Counted from the stretch's first letter, positions 16,999 to 27,352 are shown. The stretch is DNA of 64,000 nucleotides from Acinetobacter pittii ATCC 19004 = CIP 70.29 (GCF_000369045.1 NZ_KB849796.1:195529-259528); one strand, 5' to 3'. Made by a program: numbers and translations. Notes: generated by a model not told the origin, from the letters alone.

Positions 16999-19185
16999 TC
17001 AATCAAGAAACTGAACGTGCCCTGTTTTTACATCATAAATTGCACCCACAACTACGATCTCACCTCGATCAACCATATCTTTAAGCACGCTGCTATTATT
17101 AATAATGTACTGGATGTTGTAATGAACATTCATTGCTGTGACTTGACTAATAAAAGCATTACCTAATTCACGTGGCTGCATAATGTCATATACGCTATCA
17201 ACCGAATGCATTAATGGTCCAAGTACATATTGAATATGTGGCATTTCCTTCACATCAGACACTTGCTTTTGCTCTAAACGCAATTGACATGCACTTGTTA
17301 CTGCACCGCAATCGGTATGTCCTAAAACAACGATGACTTTAGAACCTTTAGCCTGACAAGCAAACTCAAGTGAACCCAATACTTTTTGCCCAGCAATATT
17401 ACCTGCAATTCGTAAGCTAAACAGATCACCAATACCGACATCAAAAATCATTTCGGTAGGGGCACGTGAGTCCATACACCCAAGGACTGCTGCAATCGGA
17501 TGTTGCCCTTCATCTGCAGTCACACGAATTTGTCGGTAAATATCTCGTTGAAGACGTTCATTTTTTACAAAACGTTCGTTCCCTTCTTTAAGTAAGTTGA
17601 CGACCTGTTGAGGACTCAGCTTTTGTTGCAAGTCATGTGTACTAATATCAATATCAAGTACCGCATCATCAACATCTTGATAGTGCTGTTTGAATCCGAC
17701 CAATTTAAGATTTACCTGACGTTTAATGGCCGTTTCACTTTGATAATCTTGAATAACTTGATAGATATCAGGATCGATCGAATCACATTGAGTTGCATCA
17801 ATAATAAGTTGCTGATGTTTATGTACATGTTCCAATGCCGAAATAAGCGCAGAACGATTAAGAAAGGTAACTTGAGAAGGAAGCTCAATACGAGTCACTA
17901 CGCCATGCAAACGCTTCTCTCTATAAACACGAATACCTTTATTAAAATTGCCATAAAGAATAAAAGCACTACTGGTGAACAGACCAATTAAAATTCCCAT
18001 TAAAAGATCTGTCAGTAAAATTGCAACTAAGGTAATAATAAAAGGTAAAAACTGTTTCCATCCTTTTTGATAAAGCTGTTTGAATAGTTTTGGATGGGTA
18101 AGCTTAAAGCCAGTTACGATGAGAATCGCAGCCAATGCAGACAGAGGAATCATGTTCATTAATGGCACAAAGAACAAAACCGCCAACAGCAACAATACCC
18201 CATGAATAATGGTAGAGCACTTACTACGCGCGCCTGTATTTGCATTCACCGAACTTCGCACAATTACTGAAGTGACGGGCATGCCACCTATTAAGCCCGA
18301 AACGATATTCCCTGTACCTTGTGCCCAAAGTTCACGGTTCGGCGGAGAAGAACGTTTTTGAGGATCGATTTTATCTGCTGCTTCCAGATTCAATAAGGTT
18401 TCTAAAGAGGCCACAACAGCCAGAGTAATTGCGCCTGTGTAAATCATAGGCTCAGCTAAATAGCTAAAATCAGGGAAAATTAATACTTCTTCGGGAGCTT
18501 TTAATATATTCGGCAATTGAATGAGGTTATCAATTTGCACTGCCCATGCAGAGCCGATACTCACTAAAACAAAATTTAAAACTGCTGCTAGCACAACTGC
18601 AATCAAAGCCGAAGGTAAAGCTAGTTTTTTAAGCGGACTGCTATCCCACGCTAAAATTAAGAATAGACTGAGCAAACCAATAAGCGCTGCGCCTCCATCA
18701 AAACGTTGAAGGAAGGCGTCTGGGGTTGAAGTCCAAACCTGTTTCCATGAAAAATCAGAAAGTCCAAACAGATAAGGCAATTGCGTGGCAATCAGGATGA
18801 CACCAATAGCGGCTAATAACCCTAAAATGACATTATTTGGAATAAAGTTCGCAAAAAAACCTAACTTAAATAATCCAAATAGAATTTGTAGAACACCGGC
18901 AAAAATAATACATAATAAAAAGGCGGCATAATTGCCGCCTAATTGTTCTAACTGTACAAGGATGACAGCAGTCAGCCCTGCCGCTGGGCCTGCAACGCTA
19001 ATGTGAGAACCACTCAGTAAACCCACAATAATGCCGCCCACAATACCTGCAATAATACCAGAGATGATGGGAGCACCTGAGGCTAAAGCAATACCCAAAC
19101 ACAGCGGTAATGCCACGAGGAATACGACAACTCCGGACAAGAGGTCTTTTAAATGAAATCTATTTTTCAGGTTTAAAACCGACAT
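16999..19185 (-). CDS. SulP anion transporter fused to a beta-carbonic anhydrase
   Basis: 728 residues. Residues 1 to about 400 are a SulP-type permease (LSGVVVFLVALPLCLGIALASG at the start, then ten or more helices). A cytoplasmic STAS-like segment (about 420-500) follows, then a complete beta-carbonic anhydrase from about residue 530. Zinc ligands are Cys570, His623 and Cys626, and the catalytic dyad residue is Asp572 (CMDSRAP; GHTDCGA). The architecture implies that bicarbonate import or export is directly coupled to CO2/HCO3- interconversion. All catalytic residues are intact. Monocistronic. Confidence 0.92.
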   Translation of the reverse strand: MSVLNLKNRFHLKDLLSGVVVFLVALPLCLGIALASGAPIISGIIAGIVGGIIVGLLSGSHISVAGPAAGLTAVILVQLEQLGGNYAAFLLCIIFAGVLQILFGLFKLGFFANFIPNNVILGLLAAIGVILIATQLPYLFGLSDFSWKQVWTSTPDAFLQRFDGGAALIGLLSLFLILAWDSSPLKKLALPSALIAVVLAAVLNFVLVSIGSAWAVQIDNLIQLPNILKAPEEVLIFPDFSYLAEPMIYTGAITLAVVASLETLLNLEAADKIDPQKRSSPPNRELWAQGTGNIVSGLIGGMPVTSVIVRSSVNANTGARSKCSTIIHGVLLLLAVLFFVPLMNMIPLSALAAILIVTGFKLTHPKLFKQLYQKGWKQFLPFIITLVAILLTDLLMGILIGLFTSSAFILYGNFNKGIRVYREKRLHGVVTRIELPSQVTFLNRSALISALEHVHKHQQLIIDATQCDSIDPDIYQVIQDYQSETAIKRQVNLKLVGFKQHYQDVDDAVLDIDISTHDLQQKLSPQQVVNLLKEGNERFVKNERLQRDIYRQIRVTADEGQHPIAAVLGCMDSRAPTEMIFDVGIGDLFSLRIAGNIAGQKVLGSLEFACQAKGSKVIVVLGHTDCGAVTSACQLRLEQKQVSDVKEMPHIQYVLGPLMHSVDSVYDIMQPRELGNAFISQVTAMNVHYNIQYIINNSSVLKDMVDRGEIVVVGAIYDVKTGHVQFLD

Positions 19186-19440
19186 AAAACAACCATTTAT
19201 AATATAAAGAAATAAGCAAAGTTGTACTATTACAGCCTGAAAGTGAGTAAATGCTTCAAGGCTGGGTTGATAATGTCGAACAACTGAATATCATTAAAGT
19301 TTAGTTATGCTATAACGTTGTGTATTTAATTGTGTATTTAACAACGATTTGTTGATCTTAAGATTCACCTCATCTTTACAACTGTTTTTTTCGTATTTCG
19401 CTTTTATATAATTATTAAAAAAGTAATATTTTAACCCATA

Positions 19441-19469
19441 AAAAAAGCCTCCAATTGGAGGCCTTTTTA
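19441..19469 (-). terminator. Terminator of tex
   Basis: AAAAAGCCTCCAATTGGAGGCCTTTTT-type hairpin, with T-rich sequence on both strands. Confidence 0.82.
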
Positions 19470-19483
19470 TCAATTAAAGACTC

Positions 19484-21832
19484 TTATTTAGAACCTTTAA
19501 TTCCTGCTTGTAATAACAATGCACCTAAACCACCAATCTTTTGTTCTTGTGGTTTCTCTTGCTTGCTACGCTGAGGGCGTTCAGCTTGATCTTTACGTGG
19601 TTGAGGACGTTTACCTTGAGGCTTACGTTCAAAACGCTGTTCTGTATTTTGTTCACGGCGTGGTGGACGCTGTGCTTTTACAGGTGCAGAACCTTCAGCA
19701 CGCATACTTAAGTTCACGCGGTTACGTTCAACATCAACCTGCATAACACGCACTTGTACGATCTGGCCCGGTTTTACAACTTTATGCGGATCAGAAACGA
19801 ACTCATTCGCTAATTCAGAAATATGAACTAAACCATCTTGATGTACACCAATATCAACGAAAGCACCAAAGTTTGTGACATTAGTGATCACACCCTCAAG
19901 TTGCATACCTTCTGTCAATTGACCAACTTCAGTAATATCTTCGCGGAATTTAGCAGTACGGAACTCTGGGCGCGGGTCACGACCTGGTTTTTCAAGTTCA
20001 GCTAATACGTCTTGTACTGTTGGCAAACCAAATTTGTCATCAACAAATTCATCAGCTTTTACTTGGCGAATGATTTCAGTATTACCAATGATGTCTTTCA
20101 CAGTTGTCGCTTTTGCTGCAACAATTTTCTCAACAAGACCATAACTCTCAGGGTGAACAGCAGAAGCATCTAAAGGTTCAGAACCATTTTGGATGCGTAA
20201 GAAACCAGCCGCTTGTTCAAACGTACGCTCACCTAAACGTGGTACGCTTTTCAAAGCTTGACGGTTATCAAAACGACCATGCTCTTTGCGGTATTCAACA
20301 ATTTGCTGAGCAATGGCTTTATTCAAACCTGCAATGTAAGCCAAGATTGCTGGTGAAGCGGTATTTACATCAACACCAACAGCGTTCACACAGTCTTCAA
20401 CTACTGCGTCAAGAGTTTTTGCTAAACCAGTTTGATTTACGTCGTGTTGATATTGACCTACACCAATTGATTTCGGATCAATCTTAACAAGTTCAGCAAG
20501 TGGATCTTGTAAACGGCGAGCAATCGACACTGCACCACGAATTGAAACATCAAGCTCTGGAAGTTCTGCAGCAGCAAGCTCACTTGCAGAGTAAACAGAT
20601 GCACCCGCTTCACTTACAGTCACACGTGTTAATTTGAGGTCTGTATTAGCAGCCATCATTTCAGCCACTACAGCTTCTGTTTCACGGCTAGCTGTACCAT
20701 TACCAATAGCAATAAGCTCTACATTATATTCACGGCATAGACGTGCGAGCTCAGCAATAGAACCTTCTTTATCTTCTTTAGGCGCGAATGGATAGATCGT
20801 GCTATGAGCAAGTACATCACCTGCATCGCTTACTACCGCTAGTTTCACACCAGTACGAATACCAGGGTCAACACCTAGAGTAGTACGACCACCTGCTGGC
20901 GCTGATAATAATAAATGACGAAGATTTTCAGCAAATACCTGCATTGCTTCTGCTTCGGCAGTAAGTCGTTTTTCTGTGAGCAATGAATGCTCGATTTGAG
21001 GACGAACTTTACCCAACCAGAACAATTTTGCAGTTTGTTTTAAGAAATCTTGACGTGCTTGAGGTTGAATTTGCTCAAGGTTGTATTCAGTTTCAATACG
21101 CGCTAATGGTGCATCATCTTCACCATCAACTTTTAAACCTAATACGTTTTCTTGACGACCACGTAACATCGCCAATAAACGGTGTGAAGGTAATTTGTTT
21201 AAACCTTCAGAAAATTCAAAGTAATCACGGAATTTTTTACCGACTTCTTTCTTTTCTTCAGAAGCAACAGTACTTTTTAAAACCGCAGTTTTTGCAAAAG
21301 TTGCTTTTAATTCTGTAGTAAGCGCAATATTTTGTGCCCAGTCATCAATCAGAATATGCTGGATCGCATCTAACTGACTTTCAACATCTGGATAGTCTTC
21401 ATGACTAAAACCAGCCAATGCTTCAGTCGGGTCAACTTGTTCTGCAATAATTTTTTCAGCAATCGGTCCTAAACCTGCTTCTTTTGCTTTAAAAGATTTA
21501 CTTGTACGCTTAGGACGATACGGTGCATAAATTTCTTCTAAAGCATTTTTTGTTTCGGCTGCATTCACCCGCGCCAACAAGTCATCATTCAATTTATTCT
21601 GTTCTTGCAATGACTGAATGACCTTTTCACGGCGCTCATATAAATCACGTAAATACGCTAAACGAGTATCTAATTGGCGTAACTGCGTATCATCTAAACC
21701 TTGTGTTACTTCTTTACGGTAACGGGCAATGAATGGAACACTGGCACCTTCGTCAATTAAGCGGATGGCAGCTTCTACTTGGTTTGGACGTACGGCAAGC
21801 TCACTTGCCAACTGCTGAACTAAGTCAGTCAT
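19484..21832 (-). CDS. tex: Transcription accessory protein Tex (YhgF)
   Basis: Nucleic-acid-binding protein of 782 residues linked to transcription and RNA metabolism. In order: an N-terminal helical region, a YqgF/RNase H-like domain (TLGVDPGIRTGVKLAVV), helix-hairpin-helix motifs (NTASPAILAYIAGLNKAIAQQIV) and an S1 RNA-binding domain (EGVITNVTNFGAFVDIGVHQ). An Arg/Lys/Gln/Pro-rich tail follows (PRREQNTEQRFERKPQ). The start was set at the ATG reading MTDLVQQL, which fits the family; twelve extra codons upstream are not conserved-looking. Confidence 0.94.
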   Translation of the reverse strand: MTDLVQQLASELAVRPNQVEAAIRLIDEGASVPFIARYRKEVTQGLDDTQLRQLDTRLAYLRDLYERREKVIQSLQEQNKLNDDLLARVNAAETKNALEEIYAPYRPKRTSKSFKAKEAGLGPIAEKIIAEQVDPTEALAGFSHEDYPDVESQLDAIQHILIDDWAQNIALTTELKATFAKTAVLKSTVASEEKKEVGKKFRDYFEFSEGLNKLPSHRLLAMLRGRQENVLGLKVDGEDDAPLARIETEYNLEQIQPQARQDFLKQTAKLFWLGKVRPQIEHSLLTEKRLTAEAEAMQVFAENLRHLLLSAPAGGRTTLGVDPGIRTGVKLAVVSDAGDVLAHSTIYPFAPKEDKEGSIAELARLCREYNVELIAIGNGTASRETEAVVAEMMAANTDLKLTRVTVSEAGASVYSASELAAAELPELDVSIRGAVSIARRLQDPLAELVKIDPKSIGVGQYQHDVNQTGLAKTLDAVVEDCVNAVGVDVNTASPAILAYIAGLNKAIAQQIVEYRKEHGRFDNRQALKSVPRLGERTFEQAAGFLRIQNGSEPLDASAVHPESYGLVEKIVAAKATTVKDIIGNTEIIRQVKADEFVDDKFGLPTVQDVLAELEKPGRDPRPEFRTAKFREDITEVGQLTEGMQLEGVITNVTNFGAFVDIGVHQDGLVHISELANEFVSDPHKVVKPGQIVQVRVMQVDVERNRVNLSMRAEGSAPVKAQRPPRREQNTEQRFERKPQGKRPQPRKDQAERPQRSKQEKPQEQKIGGLGALLLQAGIKGSK

Positions 21833-22488
21833 CGTGTTTGATCCCACAAGGATAAAGTTTAAAAGCACTGATTATAAAGACCAAGCCCATAAAATCCACA
21901 CTTGTTTGCGTATTCAAAACTTTTTTTTGTATTGACTCTGAATATTTATACTTTTTACGACTACTAGAGCACGTAAAAACAGTGGTTTAAGTATGAAAAA
22001 GTTAAAACTGAACCCTACCTTTTAATCTTTATAAAATATAAACGTACGACTTATGTCATGAACATGACAAAAAATTAATATAATTTATGAGAAAATGATC
22101 ATATTGATACATAGCCCAGAAGATAAAAATTTGAGGTTGAGCACTACTTTATTCTTCTAATTTCTTATCTACTCAGTTTTTTTATCTTATTCAGCAATCA
22201 AAAGTCTATTATATTTATTTCAAATAACTGATTTGAAACAATTAGTTATTACTATTGAGTTATTATAAATTTATTGAAAATTTAACTATTTGTTGTTTTA
22301 GGTCGGTCTTTGCTAAATTATGGGCTTAAGATGTTGTTTTTTGGTTTCAAACCACCTTGAAAATTGTAATTTTGAGCAAATTGATACATAGTCTAAACAA
22401 GAACATCGGCATTATACTGAGGGCTTGTTGGCAATAAGCCTATCCGACCCAATAATATATAAATTATGACTTTAAAAGGGAGTACATC
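21833..22488 (+). other. Long intergenic region before ompR
   Basis: About 650 AT-rich bases with no convincing gene. It contains a palindrome TGTCATGAACATGACA (22054-22069) and an 11-base direct repeat TTGATACATAG (22104-22114 and 22381-22391). The ompR promoter must lie here, so these are candidate regulator sites. Confidence 0.5.
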
Positions 22489-23253
22489 ATGAGTTTAGTT
22501 GTACCTGCTGAACATCCTGAAACCGTACACAACGAAACGGATCGTGTCGAACGTATTTTAGTGGTCGATGACGATGTGCGTTTACGTACCCTCTTGCAAC
22601 GTTTTTTGGAAGATAAAGGCTTTGTTGTAAAAACTGCCCACGATGCTTCGCAAATGGACCGTTTATTACAACGTGAGTTATTTTCACTTATCGTACTCGA
22701 CTTTATGTTACCGGTTGAAGATGGTTTAAGTATTTGCCGTCGTTTACGCCAATCAAATATTGATACGCCAATCATCATGTTAACAGCACGTGGTAGCGAT
22801 TCAGACCGTATTGCCGGTCTTGAAGCTGGTGCAGATGACTACTTGCCAAAACCATTTAACCCAAATGAGCTTTTAGCCCGTATTCGTGCAGTATTACGTC
22901 GCCAAGTTCGTGAAGTTCCGGGTGCACCAAGCCAACAAGTTGAAGTAGTAAGCTTTGGTCCATGGTCTTTAGACTTGTCTACCCGCACACTGACACGCGA
23001 AGGACAAATCGTTACCTTAACAACTGGCGAATTTGCTGTATTAAAAGCATTAGTACAACACCCACGTGAACCATTAACACGCGATAAATTGATGAACTTA
23101 GCGCGTGGCCGTGAATGGGGTGCAATGGAACGTTCAATTGACGTTCAAGTTTCTCGTTTACGTCGTTTAATTGAAGATAACCCTGCACGTGCACGTTACA
23201 TCCAAACTGTATGGGGTGTCGGCTATGTATTCGTTCCAGATGGTGCTGAATAA
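22489..23253 (+). CDS. ompR: Response regulator OmpR
   Basis: Osmotic/envelope response regulator of 254 residues. The receiver domain has DDD near residue 27 and the phosphorylation site Asp71 (LDFMLPVEDG). A winged-helix DNA-binding domain ends with IQTVWGVGYVFVPDGAE. It is preceded by AAAAGGGAG. envZ follows 17 bases later in the same transcription unit. Confidence 0.95.
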   Translation: MSLVVPAEHPETVHNETDRVERILVVDDDVRLRTLLQRFLEDKGFVVKTAHDASQMDRLLQRELFSLIVLDFMLPVEDGLSICRRLRQSNIDTPIIMLTARGSDSDRIAGLEAGADDYLPKPFNPNELLARIRAVLRRQVREVPGAPSQQVEVVSFGPWSLDLSTRTLTREGQIVTLTTGEFAVLKALVQHPREPLTRDKLMNLARGREWGAMERSIDVQVSRLRRLIEDNPARARYIQTVWGVGYVFVPDGAE

Positions 23254-23270
23254 GCTTGAGATAAGATAGA

Positions 23271-24728
23271 GTGAGTTTAGAACCAATCGCCCCACAGAAC
23301 TTTACCGATTACGTGACCTACTCAGAGCGTAAACGGACTCGATGGGAACGTTTTCTCGACAAAATAAAGCCACGTTCTGCTGCCATGCGTACCACTATTC
23401 TGGTACTGCTGGTGGTGTTCTTTAGCTTATTTATGTCGTTATGGTTCTTTTGGCGCACTCTTTATTTACCTGAAATTCAACAGCACGCCCGTTATCTTGC
23501 GGTCGAGCTTGAGCTCGTCAATAATCCTGATATACGAATTTTTCATCGTGAAAATGAAGTAGATATTGATGCGTGGTTGCGTAATCGAGTCGGTATTGAA
23601 TACGTTACCAACCCCAAAGAATATCCAAGTGTCCGAGAAAAGGTCATTGCCGAGTTTTTTACCAATCATGTCGAAAAAAAGCTGGCAAATGAGATTGGGA
23701 CTAAAGACGTTACCGTTTACTTTCAGTTTAAACCGAGCCCACGCATTTGGATTCAAACACCTGAAATGCATGGGAACTGGGTTCGTGAGCCTTTAAAAAC
23801 CTATGCCAACTACAGTCCTGAACTTTTAGTGGGTTGGGTCGTGGGTGTTCCATTACTGTCGGCTATCATTATTTTAATTTTGGTTCGACAGATGAACCGC
23901 CCTCTGCGTCGTTTGCAAAATGCTGCCAATGAATACAGTAAATCTGGAACAGCGCCGTACCTTGATACCAATCACGGTCCATTAGAAATTCGTCAAGTAA
24001 ACCAAGCCTTTAATCGTATGGTCTATACACTCGATCAGACTGAGCGTGAACGACGTATTATGTTGGCAGGTATTTCACATGATTTACGCACCCCTCTTAC
24101 ACGCATACGTTTAACAGCAGAGATGCTGCCTGATGAGTTTTTGCGTGAAGGTTTGGTTTATGACGTAGATGATATGGATGCAATTCTTAATCAGTTCATT
24201 TCATACATGCGCGATGGTTCAGATGAGGAGTTGAAAGACACCAATATCAACATGCTTTTGCAAGAACTTGTTGTGCAATTTAAACCTCTCGATATTCAAT
24301 TCGAGATGCAGGATGTACCTATTATTCCGGCACGTAGTCTTTCTTTAAAAAGACTTATTGCCAACTTGATTAATAATGCAAAACGCTATGGTGCTGAACC
24401 GATAGAGCTCAGTGCAAAAGTTGAAAATGAATCTATTTTAATTACCGTTGCTGATCATGGTGAAGGCATTCCGGCAGATCAAATTGAAGAGTTAATGCAA
24501 CCTTTTGTTCGCGGAGACTCAGCAAGAACCATTCAAGGTAGTGGTCTTGGGCTGGCTATTGTTAAACGTATTGTCGATATTCATCATGGTGAGATTCAAA
24601 TTCATAATCGTGAACAAGGCGGTTTAGAAGTTATTATTTCTTTACCAATCCCAAAACCGAGTACCGAAGAAAATACCACGACGAATCCTTTGGAAAAAAT
24701 AAAACAAACATTAAGTGAGCGCTTTTAA
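23271..24728 (+). CDS. envZ: Sensor histidine kinase EnvZ
   Basis: Partner of OmpR, 485 residues with a GTG start. TM1 is about 40-60, followed by a periplasmic sensor region (about 65-180), TM2 (about 187-207) and HAMP. The H-box is ISHDLRTPLTR with phospho-accepting His270. The HATPase domain has N-box NLINNAKRYG, DHGEGIP and GSGLGLAIV. The cytoplasmic extension before TM1 is longer than in E. coli, which is usual in Acinetobacter. Confidence 0.94.
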   Translation: MSLEPIAPQNFTDYVTYSERKRTRWERFLDKIKPRSAAMRTTILVLLVVFFSLFMSLWFFWRTLYLPEIQQHARYLAVELELVNNPDIRIFHRENEVDIDAWLRNRVGIEYVTNPKEYPSVREKVIAEFFTNHVEKKLANEIGTKDVTVYFQFKPSPRIWIQTPEMHGNWVREPLKTYANYSPELLVGWVVGVPLLSAIIILILVRQMNRPLRRLQNAANEYSKSGTAPYLDTNHGPLEIRQVNQAFNRMVYTLDQTERERRIMLAGISHDLRTPLTRIRLTAEMLPDEFLREGLVYDVDDMDAILNQFISYMRDGSDEELKDTNINMLLQELVVQFKPLDIQFEMQDVPIIPARSLSLKRLIANLINNAKRYGAEPIELSAKVENESILITVADHGEGIPADQIEELMQPFVRGDSARTIQGSGLGLAIVKRIVDIHHGEIQIHNREQGGLEVIISLPIPKPSTEENTTTNPLEKIKQTLSERF

Positions 24729-24919
24729 TTTGAACAATCAGCAATTAAAAGCCTTGTTTTAATGACAAATAAAAACAATAAAAATCAATTAAATAAAGAC
24801 CATAAATATAATTTATACCACCATTTATTTACAAAATTAGACCTTAGCCTAACACCTATGCACTTTTCAATTTTTCATAGCTAAAATCCCGTATGTTTTG
24901 ACAATATTGAGGATGTCCA

Positions 24920-26434
24920 ATGTCTTTAAGTCGTATTCGCCTAGCTTCTCTTCATGACAAGGTCATCAGTGCTGAACAAGCTGCGCAATTCATCGAAAAT
25001 GGAATGACCGTTGGTATGAGTGGTTTTACCCGTGCCGGTGAAGCTAAAGCTGTTCCACAAGCACTTGTAGAGCATGCAAAGAAAAATCCGTTAAAAATCA
25101 CGTTAATTACGGGTGCTAGCTTAGGTAATGACTTAGACAAACAACTCACGGAAGCAGGTGTTTTATCTCGTCGTATGCCATTTCAGGTAGACAACACTTT
25201 ACGTCGTGCGATTAACAACGGCGAAGTTATGTTTATTGATCAACATTTATCAGAAACTGTTGAGCAAATGCGTAACCAGCAACTGAAACGTCCAGACGTT
25301 GCGGTGATTGAAGCAATTGCGATTACTGAAGATGGCGGCATTATTCCAACAACTTCTGTGGGTAACTCTGCAAGCTTTGCTATTTTTGCCGAAAAAGTTA
25401 TTGTTGAAATCAACACATCTTTAAGCGAAAGCTTTGAAGGTTTGCACGACATCTATATTCCGACTTATCGCCCAACACGTACTCCAATTCCATTGACAAA
25501 AGTGGATGAGCGTATTGGTACAACAGCAATCCAGATCGATCCTGCAAAAATTGTAGGTATTGTATTTAACGATACACATGACTCACCATCAACAGTAACT
25601 CCTCCAGATGATGAGACTCAAGGCATTGCAAACCACTTAATTGCTTTCTTTAACAAAGAAGTTGCAGAAGGTCGTTTACCGAAAAACCTTGGTCCATTAC
25701 AAGCAGGGATTGGTTCTATTGCCAATGCTGTATTAACAGGTTTAAAAGATTCTGATTTTGAAGACCTCATCATGTACTCAGAAGTACTACAAGACTGTAC
25801 TTTTGAACTCATTGATGCAGGCAAAATGAAATTTGCTTCAGGTAGCTCAATTACCCTTTCTGCAAAATGTGGTGAAAAAGTTTTTGGCAATATCGAAGCT
25901 TACAAAGACAAATTAGTGCTTCGTCCACAAGAAATTTCTAACCATCCTGAATTGGTTCGTCGTTTAGGGATTATCGGCATTAACACTGCGCTTGAGTTTG
26001 ATATTTACGGTAACGTGAACTCAACTCACGTGTGTGGTACTAAAATGATGAACGGTATTGGTGGTTCAGGTGACTTCGCTCGTAACGCTCACTTGGCGAT
26101 CTTTGTAACCAAATCAATTGCTAAAGGCGGCGATATCTCTTCTATCGTGCCAATGGTAAGCCACGTTGATCACAGTGAACACGACGTTGATATTTTAGTG
26201 ACAGAGCAAGGTTTAGCAGACTTACGCGGTTTAGCGCCTCGTGAACGCGCTCGCGCTATTATCGATAATTGTGTACACCCACTTTATCGTGATGCATTAA
26301 ATGACTATTTTGACCGTGCATGCGCTAAAGGTGGACATACTCCTCACTTACTTCGTGAAGCGTTGTCTTGGCATGCAAACTTCGAAGAAACAGGTCAAAT
26401 GCTTCAAGCAGCACCAGTTGCAAAATCAGCTTAA
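24920..26434 (+). CDS. Acetyl-CoA hydrolase/transferase family (succinyl-CoA:acetate CoA-transferase type)
   Basis: 504 residues of the class I CoA-transferase family that includes AarC, Cat1 and Ach1. It moves CoA between acetate and succinate, or hydrolyses acetyl-CoA. The N-terminal motif GMSGFTRAGEAKAVPQAL and GGIIPTTSVGNS are family hallmarks. The likely catalytic glutamate is Glu288 in MYSEVLQD. The C-terminal domain carries GIGGSGDFARNA and ILVTEQGLADLRGL. Hydrolase versus transferase cannot be settled from sequence, so no symbol is given. Confidence 0.9.
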   Translation: MSLSRIRLASLHDKVISAEQAAQFIENGMTVGMSGFTRAGEAKAVPQALVEHAKKNPLKITLITGASLGNDLDKQLTEAGVLSRRMPFQVDNTLRRAINNGEVMFIDQHLSETVEQMRNQQLKRPDVAVIEAIAITEDGGIIPTTSVGNSASFAIFAEKVIVEINTSLSESFEGLHDIYIPTYRPTRTPIPLTKVDERIGTTAIQIDPAKIVGIVFNDTHDSPSTVTPPDDETQGIANHLIAFFNKEVAEGRLPKNLGPLQAGIGSIANAVLTGLKDSDFEDLIMYSEVLQDCTFELIDAGKMKFASGSSITLSAKCGEKVFGNIEAYKDKLVLRPQEISNHPELVRRLGIIGINTALEFDIYGNVNSTHVCGTKMMNGIGGSGDFARNAHLAIFVTKSIAKGGDISSIVPMVSHVDHSEHDVDILVTEQGLADLRGLAPRERARAIIDNCVHPLYRDALNDYFDRACAKGGHTPHLLREALSWHANFEETGQMLQAAPVAKSA

Positions 26435-26450
26435 ATCACTGGTTTAATTC

Positions 26451-26478
26451 AAGCACTCCTTCGGGAGTGCTTTTTTAT
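26451..26478 (+). terminator. Intrinsic terminator with UUCG tetraloop
   Basis: AAGCACTCC (26451-26459), loop TTCG, GGAGTGCTT (26464-26472), then a T-run. A textbook strong terminator. Confidence 0.93.
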
Positions 26479-26564
26479 TTGTTTAAATTATTAATAAAAC
26501 ACTGCTCAAGCCCGAATTTTTATTTTATCTTTTCAGCACATCAAAACAAAAAGTAGAAATCCAT

Positions 26565-26996
26565 ATGTTTATTATTCGTCAATTTACAAATGCAGATCTG
26601 GATGATGTCGTTATTTTATGGGAAAGCTGTGGTCTGACCCGTCCTTGGAATAATCCTGAAACCGATATTTTCAGAAAAGTCTCACAACAGGATGATTTGT
26701 TTTTAGTTGCTATTAAAGATGAGCAACTGATTGGTACGCTTATGGGCGGCTACGACGGCCATAGAGGCTGGATTAACTATCTGGCTGTTCACCCCCACCA
26801 ACAACGCTTAGGAATCGCTACAGCGCTCGTTCAGCAGCTTGAGAAGCGTCTCATCGCTCGTGGTTGCCCAAAACTGCAATTACTCGTCCGTAAAGACAAT
26901 TTGAATGTATTGAATTTTTACGAACAGCTTGGCTATGACGAGGTAGAAGCAGTGTGCTTAGGAAAAAGACTTATTCGTGATAGTTCTCATGATTAG
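26565..26996 (+). CDS. ypeA: GNAT acetyltransferase, YpeA family
   Basis: 143-residue single-domain N-acetyltransferase. Motif A for acetyl-CoA binding is VHPHQQRLGIATALVQQLE (about residues 77-95). The N-terminal FIIRQFTNADLDDVVILWESCGLTRPWNNP and the GGYDGHRGWINYLAV strand match the YpeA group. The natural substrate of YpeA is unknown. Stand-alone gene. Confidence 0.85.
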   Translation: MFIIRQFTNADLDDVVILWESCGLTRPWNNPETDIFRKVSQQDDLFLVAIKDEQLIGTLMGGYDGHRGWINYLAVHPHQQRLGIATALVQQLEKRLIARGCPKLQLLVRKDNLNVLNFYEQLGYDEVEAVCLGKRLIRDSSHD

Positions 26997-27125
26997 AACC
27001 ACGTTTCGGTTGGACTATTTTTAGAAAGTTAAGGCAATATTAGGGATAACCCTCTTTGCTTGTGGATAAAATGAGATTTATACACAGGTAAGGTCGTAAT
27101 ATTTTTATTAAATAAACAGACATGA

Positions 27126-27158
27126 AAAAAGCCCCATACATTATATATGGGGCTTTTT
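27126..27158 (-). terminator. Terminator of the downstream tRNA-Phe gene
   Basis: AAAAAGCCCCATA pairs with TATGGGGCTTTTT. The T-run on the minus strand fits the tRNA-Phe at 27165-27240. Confidence 0.85.
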
Positions 27159-27164
27159 CGAATA

Positions 27165-27240
27165 TGGTGGCGAGACCCAGGATCGAACTGGGGACACACG
27201 GATTTTCAATCCGTTGCTCTACCTACTGAGCTATCACGCC
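27165..27240 (-). tRNA. tRNA-Phe (anticodon GAA)
   Basis: 76 bases with CCA encoded; the anticodon loop is TTGAAAA on the minus strand. Identical to the copy at 27367-27442. Confidence 0.96.
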
Positions 27241-27329
27241 GATGGCCTGTATTAAGCCGTATCTCAGAACAATAGTCAACAATTATCCTGAGTTTCTGAT
27301 TTAAATGAGTATTTTTTATACTTAAAAAA

Positions 27330-27352
27330 AATCCCTGATGGGATCAGGGATT
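27330..27352 (-). terminator. Terminator between the two tRNA-Phe genes
   Basis: AATCCCTGA (27330-27338) pairs with TCAGGGATT (27344-27352). The minus strand continues into eight T residues. Each tRNA-Phe therefore appears to be its own transcription unit. Confidence 0.8.

Noticed and set aside
26997..27125. Possible small RNA gene between ypeA and tRNA-Phe
   Set aside because: Only the tRNA terminator forms a convincing structure; no promoter was identified in the remaining ~130 bases.
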